Shown: piece by piece, positions 56,021 to 64,000 of the stretch
How the letters are laid out: every line of letters starts with the position of its first letter
Numbering within the stretch: position 1 is the first letter of the stretch
DNA from: Chlorocebus sabaeus
Taxonomy: Eukaryota > Chordata > Mammalia > Primates > Cercopithecidae
Assembly (NCBI RefSeq): GCF_047675955.1
Contig: NC_132915.1
Coordinates: forward strand, 201,001 to 265,000
Length of the DNA: 64,000 nt
Direction of reading: 5' to 3'
The notes under the pieces: generated by a model
Databases searched by the model: none
Told to the model about the DNA's origin: nothing
The model's input: only the letters and a program-made list of their open reading frames with translations
Translations under genes and position numbers: made by a program

Positions 56021-57895
56021 TTTAATCAAACAAGTTTTTTAAAAGATGCCCAGTCAACAAAATACTGTATGTTCGCAGCCACAGCCACCATCAGAATGAA
56101 GGTTTAAGATCACTGTTTCTCATTACATAGAAATAGCCACGGCTTTATTGAAGGTTATTATTCAAAATGACAGGACAGAAAATACTCTGGCTTATCCCCT
56201 GTGCTCGTTGACTTTTCTAGGGCCAAGGGAAATACCAGCTTCTCCATAAAGTAAATTCAAACTCTTCTTTGCATCCTTGCTTTCTCTCTACTCCTATTGC
56301 ACTGAAAGTGTGCCACACACAATGCAGTGGGGGAGGAGCAAGGACCAGGGGAGGGTTTCAGGAGGTGGTTGCACTTAAACCGGGACATGGAGGAAGAACA
56401 GGATTTGGCAGGTGGAGGTGGGAGGGCAGGAGCAGGAGCACTGCACGTCCAGCACATGGGTTAGTCCAAAAGGCCCGTCGGCCTAGAGTCGAGTCCTCTT
56501 CAGGAAGCAGGGTTTTGAGTCCGCCGTTTGGCTGGAGGACGAGGATGCCAGGGAACGTTGCCTCTATGACTGGAAAAGTAGATAGAAACTGAACTGTACA
56601 AGGCTGCAGGAGACAGGATTTTTTAAGGTTAGGTGAGATCTTGAAGAGGAAATAGTCTGTGGAGAGGTATAAAGTGAAAATCAATGGGATGTTAACCAAG
56701 AATGAGATTCTAGAAGGAAACGAAATAAAAGAAAAGGGTCTAGTAGAGATGCAGATAAAACTGGTAGGGAAGTGAGGAGGAGTTAGGGTACAAAGGGAGG
56801 GCTTGATTTACTTGAAAATTCAAGCAGGTAATGGTGTTTTGTAGTTGTTGAAAGAATGCCTCCTGATATTTAGAAATACAAAAATTATTTTAAATATATC
56901 TACTCTGTCAGAGTTTTTCTTTCTGTTTCCCTGCCATTTCTTTTTTGGTTTTGGTAAAAGAATAAAAAAAGAAGAGCATATGCTGAAAGAAATTAGGTAC
57001 ACAACAGGGACTGAAATAATTTCAAATAATTTTTCTTTTAGCCAGATTGCTAGTATACAATAAGAATACATTTTGATTCAGAACTTTTATGAAGAACTTG
57101 TGCATTTTATTGTAACATCTGTTTCTACATTATAATTTCTCTCCTTCCCTTTGTAGGTATTTGCATGCTTTTTTTTTTCCAAGTGAGAAGACCTTTTGCT
57201 TTGCCACAAGAAGGCTATTATCCAGAATGTTAATGGGTTTTCAGCTATTAAGATGTAATGATATACCTTGAGTATTTAACTATAAATTTGAAAAATCTCC
57301 ATGAACAATCTCAAAGGAATACTTAGAATGCACTCCTGGTAAATTGGCTCATTTTCCTGTAATTTACTGGAAGTGCTGATATGAGAGCAGTCCTAATGTG
57401 AAAAGTACATTAATCCCTGGAGTTACATTGTATGTATTAAATTATTACTCTCAAAGAATAAAATGTATGGGGCCATTTAGCCTTCATTCACACTTGTTAC
57501 TTGGAATCACAGTGGAAAAACAATCACTTATCTTTTGATGCACAAAATTGGAAGGGATACATTTAATATCTTTTAAGACCATAGGCACAGTGATGCTGAG
57601 TTACACTTTTGCATAACAATTGCTGTTTTCTAAAAGAAGGACATTTCTCATTGGAGCATGCTTCTTCTGGCTTTGTGGAGGCCCGTGCCATCCACTTGGT
57701 AATTGAAATATTTTTAGAAACCCATAATGCAGCTTTCTTTCATGTCAGTAAAAAAGATTAGTCAGCCTTCCAGCCACCAGCATCCACCACTTGGGGAATT
57801 ATTTAGGACGGTGGCCAACTTGCAGGAGCCGCAGTTGCGGGAGCACTTAGGTCTTGTTTGGCATTTTGTCTAATTGTGCTTTCCTTTTTTGCCAG
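56021..57895. other. Intron 1, 3' end
   Basis: 56325-56445 is weakly L2-like antisense. The 57.1-57.9 kb part next to exon 2 is unique. Confidence 0.4.
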
Positions 57896-57957
57896 GAGAT
57901 TGAAAGTTGTGGAACCATAATCTCTGACATCAGTTGTTTTTTGATAAGCAGCTATTT

Positions 57958-57975
57958 ATGATTCTGGAAGATTAA
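57958..57975 (+). promoter_or_regulatory. Short upstream ORF in AOPEP 5' UTR
   Basis: ATG ATT CTG GAA GAT TAA gives a five-codon uORF ending 58 nt before the main ATG. Its start context is weak (T at -3, A at +4), so most ribosomes would be expected to scan past. Any effect on AOPEP translation is inference. Confidence 0.5.
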
Positions 57976-58033
57976 GGCAGATAGGAAGCCCCATCTGAGA
58001 TTTTAAGAAATCTCTCAAACAGTAAACCACATC

Positions 58034-58830
58034 ATGGACATACAGCTGGACCCTGCCGGAGATGACCTGCCTCTCATGGCCAACACCAGCCACATACTAG
58101 TGAAGCACTATGTGCTGGATTTGGATGTGGATTTTGAAAGTCAAGTCATTGAGGGGACCATAGTGCTTTTCCTTGAGGACGGAAACAGATTCAAGAAACA
58201 GAATCGCTCTATCGAGGAAGTCTGCCAATCAGAGTCAAACAAAGCCTGCAAATTGGGGATGCCTGAGCCCTGCCATGTTCCTGTGACAAATGCAAGGACC
58301 TTCTCATCTGAAACGGAATATAATGATTTTGCAATTTGTAGTAAAGGTGAAAAAGATACTTCTAATAAAGATGGTAACCATGACAACCAGGAACATGCTT
58401 CTGGGATTTCTAGCTCGAAGTACTGCTGTGACACAGGGAATCATGGGAGTGAGGATTTTTTGCTAGTGTTGGACTGCTGTGATTTATCTGTGTTAAAAGT
58501 CGAGGAGGTGGATGTTGCTGCTGTGCCAGGTATGGAAAAATTTACAAGGTCTCCCGAGCTCACTGTTGTTTCTGAGGAGCTCAGGAATCAGATTGTACGT
58601 GAACTTGTGACTTTGCCTGCAAATCGTTGGAGGGAGCAATTGGACTATTATGCTCGCTGCAGCCAGGCTGCTGGCTGTGGGGAACTCCTCTTTGACACTG
58701 ACACTTGGAGCTTACAGATCAGGAAGACAGGGGCTCAGACAGCTACTGACTTTCCTCATGCTATCAGGATATGGTACAAAACTAAACCCGAAGGGCGATC
58801 AGTTACATGGACCTCAGACCAGAGTGGCAG
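58034..58830 (+). CDS. AOPEP: Aminopeptidase O, first coding exon (N-terminal 265 codons plus 2 nt)
   Basis: The open frame starts MDIQLDPAGDDLPLM and ends ...TSDQSG plus two bases at a GT donor. I recognise it as the N-terminal third of AOPEP (C9orf3, AP-O), an M1-family zinc aminopeptidase of about 819 residues in human. Known of the family: the HEXXH zinc site and the C-terminal helical region lie in later exons, so they are absent here. This exon covers the start of the N-terminal beta domain plus a low-complexity polar stretch (about residues 95-130, rich in Asp, Ser, Lys and Asn) and a Cys-containing segment (SSKYCCDTG). Start choice: A at -3 and G at +4 give a strong context, and an in-frame TAA at 58004-58006 closes the frame upstream. 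The frame is intact. The protein runs in phase across 58831 only as far as an intronic TAG, so the exon must end at the donor. Residue differences from human are expected for an Old World monkey. Confidence 0.95.
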
Positions 58831-61418
58831 GTAGGTTATCCGAGCGCTTCGAAGCCCCGTGCCTGTTAATCTTGTACACTGCAGGAATGCTTTCAAACAT
58901 GAGACCGGTTCTGCAGAGATGCTCCTGTGTCTTCTGTGACATGACCCCAGTAGCCTCAAATCCTTAGACCTACAGTGAAGCAGGTAAATTCCCAGGCATG
59001 CTAAACCCTTAATAGGATTAGCTCCCTTAAGTCAGGATGAAAAGATTATTAAGCCCTCCTATTTCTGAGTTAAGAGATTGAAAGGCAAGCTTAATGCTGA
59101 AATCCTGAGCCTTGCTCTCCATTGAGATCTCTGCTAGTGACTTGGAGTGCTGTAGATGGGAGTAATACGTCTCCAAGTGAGTACTTCCTTCACGTTCCTT
59201 CATAGTCCCTTGAGAGACCAGACTGCCATGAAGTTGGGTTGGTGTGAAGCCTGGCAAAGTGCTTTCAGATAAAGCCGGCTCTGCTTTGTGCATTTCTTAC
59301 CGTACCTGTCTATTGGCAGCTATGCCTCCCTGACTTTTGTCAGTTTTCAGGTAATGTGACACCCCCCCCCCCCAAAGCATACAAAAGACCTATTTCGGAG
59401 GAACATAACAGTCCTCTGAGACCGCACACTGGCTTCTTTGGCCGTGATTCTTGGTGTCTGGTACCAGAAAGACCCCTGGGTTTTAGTTCGAGGAAGAGGA
59501 GTTGATGAGGCATCGTTTTCTGGAGGGTACATTTAGGCAGCCCTTCCTCCAACAGTTGTTCAGATTTTTAAAAATCCTTTTCTTATTGTTCTTCCTCCAA
59601 CAGTTGTTGAGATTTTTTTAAATTTGAGAATTTTAAAATCAAACTTTATTGATTCCTCCGTATTTTACCTATTTGTGCCAAAGTACTGCATTCAATATGG
59701 TAATTATTGCAGAGCTTGGATGAGGAACGTTGACCTCTGTTAGCTGGGTTTGAGAGCCTTCTTTTATAGCGTTGGATTTCCTTAATCGAAGCGGTGGTCT
59801 TCGGCAACAGCTTACATGTCTCCCTCAATTCTTCCCCCAAAACGCCTTGCAGGTACAGTTTTTTAAAGCCTCACTTCGACTTTGAGCTCTAATTATTCAT
59901 TCCTTTCCTCTAATCTTACCTCCTGTTCTGGTCTCCCACCCGGCTCAGAATGAGTTCACTTCCTGTCTTATTTCTGTTAGAGTCTGAGGCAGCCATTGGG
60001 AAATTGCTGGGTTGGTGCAAACTTACATCAGTACAAAAGCATAGTGATTTATTTATAGAATAACTTATTAGATATTTTTTGGAGACTGTGGAAGAATGAA
60101 ACAGGTGTTCTTATTGTATCTTCACGCTTCCTGAAATTATTAAAGATGGGAATTTCAATACGATTTAACAATATGCTATCTGAATATTTACCTAGGAAAT
60201 TGTAGTTTTTATACTCCTAGATATTTCATTTTTGAACTAGAATAATGAGGAAGAAGAAACTATTGACAGAATTTGGAAGAAATATTTGTGGCCTCAAACA
60301 TGACTTTCTCCTGAGTGCTCACTGCAAAGAAAGAGCTTAGACTGGTGAATTAAGTGACATGTAAAAGTGTCGAGTACTTATGGGTAAATGATAGTTTCTG
60401 TAAATAAATTAAAGAGGTCCTTGGGCACAGTTTGCTCCTTCAAAGGGTAATTTTACTCTTGATATCTCATTTTCTGATAATTCAATAAACTATATGATCA
60501 CAGCAGATATTTAAACTGTATCCTTGGAAGTTTGGGAATACGCCTTAGTATATTAATGCCATTTGTGCAGTCTTCTGAGGATAAGAAAAGTTATTTTAAA
60601 AAGCAAATCCTAAAAAGATGTTTTCTCTTTTTTTCCCCTTTTTCTGGGGTGGGGAATTTTATATACAGTCAGTTGTGAAGGAGCACCAGGTGTCTCTCAG
60701 CGCTCCCTTGGCTGCAGAATACATCTCAGGATGTCCTGGTAATTGTTTGGATATGTTAAGGACTTTAAAATGAGTAAGGAATGCCAGTTTGCTAGACAGA
60801 AATAACTTCTTAGTGATATAAATGAATAGTAATTGTCAAGATCACAATACTTTATGAATATAATTGTGTGAAAATGTAACATTTTACAGTTGCCTGAAAA
60901 ACATAATTAGCTAGAGCTTATTCCTCCAGGGGACAGAGTCTACATTTATTAAAACTAAAATAGTTTCTACATATTTGTTCCTGAATGGCAGAATATTATC
61001 AGTTATACCCACTATAAGTTCTCAGGCTGGGATGAGAAGCTCTTTATTCTCATTTTACAGGTAAGAAAATAAATAAATGGAAGCTTCTAGATAAATCTGT
61101 ATCTCAAGTGAGAGAGAGAATGACTTTTTTTGAATTTGATCTTCACATGTCACTTACTGTATGCAAAGTTTTCAAGTATATTTAAAACATAAATTTATTA
61201 TATTAACTTTCAATAAATTTCTGTTTTTAGATTAGACAGAAATATAAGAAAATCTGTAAACTGGTACCTTTTCTTTTAAGTTCCATTAGTGGCTTCCCCA
61301 TTTCCCACCTGCACTGTATCCCAGCTGAGAATAAAACTTATGAGTATCAAAGTGAAATAGCTTAATATAGATATGGATGGTTGCATATGGAAATAATTAC
61401 AGATATGTGTTTCAAAGG

Positions 61419-61890
61419 GTTAGTGTGTGTACATGTACACATGTGCATATACGTGTATGTGTATAGATGTATATATGTACATACACATGCACATACATGC
61501 ACACACATGCACACACATGAACACATACACAACGCGCACACATACATGTGCATGTGCACATGTGCACACACACGCACATGCACATGTGCACACACAGATG
61601 CACACACACATGCACACATGCACACACATACATATATGTGCGCATATGTACATATATGTGTGTACATATGCATATACACAGATGTATATACACATGTATA
61701 TATACACATGTGTACATATACTTGTATGTATACATGTGTGTATATACACACATATGTACATATACGTGTATGTATACACGTGTGTATATGTACACATGTA
61801 CTTATACGTGTATGTATACGTGTGTATATATACACATATGTACATATACTTGTATGTATACACATGTGTACACACACACACACACGCACA
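61419..61890. repeat. Long alternating purine-pyrimidine tract
   Basis: ACATGT, GTATAC, CACATG and TGCACA words over about 470 bp, almost strictly R-Y alternating and locally palindromic. Open in most frames because stop codons cannot easily arise in it. Confidence 0.95.
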
Positions 61891-62735
61891 CTATATCTTG
61901 GCTTGTCAGCTGAGAGGGTCTTAGAAGTAAGCACACCCAGCACCCAGATCTTAGTTTCTGACACCATTCTCCAACAAAGAGAACTACGACTTCTTGGAGA
62001 AATATCCAGGACAGGGGCAGGAAATATACAAGATGAGCCTGGAGCATCTTGTAATGTCAGAAAGTAAGGAAGCCCTCAAACAGCAGGAGCAACAACCCAC
62101 AGCGATGGGGGTATGCCAGAGGGACAAGGGGCGGTCCGAAAGAGCTCCTCATGCCCAAAGCAAAACAACAAAATTTATCAAGTAGTTTCCAATGGCATCC
62201 CAGAGTATGAAATAGTCATTTATCCAAGCTGATGTAAATACATGATTGAATAAACAAACCAATGAGGAAGAACAGACAAATCCGTGGTGCCAAAGAATTC
62301 CAAGTTAGTTGTGGGCATGTTCTGTCCTCAAGGAGCTCTAACTCCTCACTCCTTAAGTGTGGACTACACAGTGAGTGACTCCCTTCCAAAGAGAACAGAA
62401 TGGAAAGGGAGAAAAAAGTAACTTTACACTAGAGAAATCTGACAATACTAATTCAGCAAGATGATCAAGGTCAATATCAACAGTGATAATTTATGGGGAT
62501 AGTTTATTCTTGGTATGATATGATGAAAATGTTATCTTTGTGGTCTTCCTCGCAAAAGCTCTTAACTCCAATCTAATCATGAGAAAAGCATCAGATACAT
62601 CCCAGTCAAGGGACATTAAACACAATACCTGATCAGCTCTTCTCAAAACGAATAAGGTCAGCATAAAGTCTAAGAAACTGCCACAGTCAAGAGGAGCCAG
62701 AGGAGACATGATGATTAAAAGCAATGTGGTGTCCT

Positions 62736-63039
62736 GGCCGGGTGCAGGGGCTCATACCTGTATTCCTAGTACTTTGGGAGGCGGAGGTGGGTAGATCACT
62801 TGAGGCCAGGAGTTCGAGACCAGCCTGACTAACATGGCGTAACCCCATCTTTACTAAAAATACAAAAAATTAGCCGGGCATGGTAGTGGGCACTTGTAGT
62901 CCCAGCCACTTGGGAAGCTGAGGTGGGAGGATCACTTGAGCCCAGGAGGTCAAGGCTGCAGTGAGTCATCTTTGTGCCACTGCACTACAGCCTGGGTGAC
63001 AGAGTGTGGCTGTGTCTCAAAAAATAAAATAAATAAAAT
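62736..63039 (+). mobile_element. Alu (S/J)
   Basis: Imperfect TSD AAAAG(C/T)AATGT at 62717 and 63040; tail (AAAT)n. Confidence 0.9.
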
Positions 63040-63244
63040 AAAAGTAATGTAGTATCCCGAAACAGAAAAAAAGATGTTCAGGAAAAACTAAAGAAAGCTG
63101 AATGAAGTGTGTAAATGTATCAATATTGGTTCACTGCTTGTTACAAGCATACTAATACAAGATGCCAATAATAGGGAAGGCTGAGTATGGAGTATATGGA
63201 AACTCTATATATTATCTTTGGATTTTTATTTTTAAATTTTATTA

Positions 63245-63623
63245 TTATTTTATAAGACAGGGTCTCACTCTGTCAACCAGGGTGGAGAGCAGTGGCATGA
63301 ACTTGGCTCAGCAAGTTCTTTCTACCCTGAAATCTCTTTTGTAAGAGCTCTTTTCTCAATTTATCATGTGGCAGGGTTCTCTGGAGAAGAAAATGTATTT
63401 GTAGCTTCAACCTCCTGGGCTGAAACGATCCTTCCACCTCAGCCTCCCGAGTAGCTGGTACTACAGGTGTGCAGCACCACGCCCGGCTAATTTTTGTATT
63501 TTTTGTAGAGACAGGGTTTCGCTGTGTTGCCCAGGCTGGTCTCGAACTCCTGGGCCCAAGCATTCCTCCCGCCTCAGCCTCCCAAAGTGCCAGGATTACA
63601 GGCATGAGCCACTGCGCCCAGCC
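63245..63623 (-). mobile_element. AluJ interrupted by a 91-bp foreign block
   Basis: Antisense AluJ (GACAGGGTCTCACTCTGTC). Normal sequence breaks at GGCTCA (63310) and resumes at TAGCTTCAACC (63402). Confidence 0.85.
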
Positions 63624-63671
63624 TTGCCGTTTCAGTTTTAAAATCTAAAACTGTTTTAATATAAAAAATTT

Positions 63672-63950
63672 ATTCCAGATGTGGTAGCTTATGCCTGTAA
63701 TTCTAGCACTTTGGAAGAGAGAGGCAGGAGGATAGCTTGAGTCGAGGAGTTCAAGACCAGCCTGGGCAACGTGGCGAAACCCCTTCTCTACAAAAAAAAA
63801 ATAATAATAATAAGTTACAGCTACTCGGGAGGCTGAGGTGGGAGTATTACTTGAGCCCAGGGAGGTGGAGGCTGCAGTGAGTCACGTTTGTGCCACTGCA
63901 CTCCAGCCTGGGTGACAGAGTGAGACCCTGTCTTGAAAAAAATTATTAAA
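63672..63950 (+). mobile_element. AluJ with central (AAT)n
   Basis: Diverged sense Alu; the middle A-rich linker has become (AATA)n at 63800-63812. Confidence 0.88.
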
Positions 63951-64000
63951 AAGATAACTTCAAATTTGGAGGCTTCTACCCTGAAATCTCTTTTGTAAGA

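Larger units (their letters stand above)
29175..57895 (+). other. AOPEP: AOPEP intron 1 (28.7 kb)
   Basis: This runs from the predicted exon 1 donor to the exon 2 acceptor. It contains interspersed repeats, the unique blocks listed separately, the piggyBac-type MITE and the TG minisatellite. No coding exon could be supported inside it; the ORFs present are Alu, L1 or simple-repeat readthrough. Confidence 0.6.
57896..58830 (+). other. AOPEP: AOPEP exon 2 (5' UTR plus first coding block)
   Basis: The 3' splice site is a pyrimidine-rich run ending TTTTTTGCCAG at 57895, with a branch-point-like CTAAT at about 57870. The exon holds 138 nt of 5' UTR before the ATG at 58034. The 5' splice site is GGCAG|GTAGGT at 58830/58831. 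The coding part is 797 nt (3n+2), so the next exon must complete a split codon. The exon is unusually long (935 nt) for an internal exon. Confidence 0.85.
62290..63672 (+). mobile_element. L1M 3' UTR, split by two Alus
   Basis: GAGGAGACATGATGATTAAA, GGAGTATATGGAAACTCTAT and AAAATCTAAAACTGTTTTAA follow the L1M 3' end. 61905-62290 is unassigned. Confidence 0.65.
58831..64000 (+). other. AOPEP: AOPEP intron 2, 5' part
   Basis: It starts GTAGGT and continues past the window edge. 58831-61415 is mostly unique AT-rich sequence with a C-run at about 59362-59374 and an imperfect 48-bp-period duplication at 59543-59625. The alternating purine-pyrimidine tract, L1M and three Alus follow. Confidence 0.85.

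Noticed and set aside
60010..60035. GGGTTGGTGCAAAC resembling the MADE1 mariner end
   Set aside because: Only about 14 bases match and no second terminal repeat was found.
61362..62067. Large overlapping ORFs on both strands (up to 228 and 201 codons)
   Set aside because: They are open only because the alternating purine-pyrimidine tract rarely makes stop codons; the translations are Cys/Tyr/Val/His periodic and differ in every frame.
1..64000. CRISPR arrays, operons, phage or toxin-antitoxin systems
   Set aside because: No spaced palindromic repeats, no bacterial gene organisation; the DNA is clearly primate.

Overview
The window is nuclear DNA from a primate, very probably an Old World monkey. 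About 48 Alu elements or Alu fragments cover roughly a fifth of it. Several copies (669-971, 7486-7782, 19984-20323, 29893-30150) carry sequence variants I associate with the cercopithecid-specific AluYRa lineage, such as a CAAGCC head, ACTAGCCGGGCGAGGTGGC and GATC(C/T)GGCCACTGC. Catarrhine and older elements are also present: a HERV-9-type LTR12, an MSTA-type LTR, L1M, L2, MIR and MER5. I see no bacterial, phage or plasmid sequence.

Layout. 1-28.9 kb is intergenic and repeat-rich. It holds one unique segment (5.58-6.04 kb) that looks like a regulatory candidate, and an antisense LTR12 at 12.67-13.26 kb. 28.9-29.35 kb is a TATA-less CpG-island promoter with NRF1, Sp1, CRE and ETS motifs, followed by a probable non-coding first exon with its donor at 29175. 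29.2-57.9 kb is intron 1. It contains L1, L2, MIR, LTR and Alu debris, a second enhancer-like unique block (44.3-44.85 kb), a piggyBac-type TTAA MITE (48.03-48.48 kb) and a 0.94-kb higher-order TG array (55.08-56.02 kb). Exon 2 (57896-58830) carries the start codon and the first 265 codons of AOPEP (aminopeptidase O, C9orf3), the only coding sequence I can support. 58.8-64 kb is the start of intron 2, with a 0.47-kb alternating purine-pyrimidine tract at 61.42-61.89 kb.

I found no undescribed multigene system. The unusual signal is structural: three apparent templated insertions copied from sites 0.6-0.95 kb away (16.65, 51.2/51.83 and 63.3 kb); nested Alus with three copies of one target-site duplication; short exact tandem duplications inside old repeats; a probable Alu-Alu gene conversion; and two minimal retroinsertions (a 17-bp tail-only insert at 52.44 kb and a short polyadenylated ERV-like stub at 41.05 kb). 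All repeat family names come from memory of consensus sequences, not from a database search. Boundaries of old repeats are approximate.
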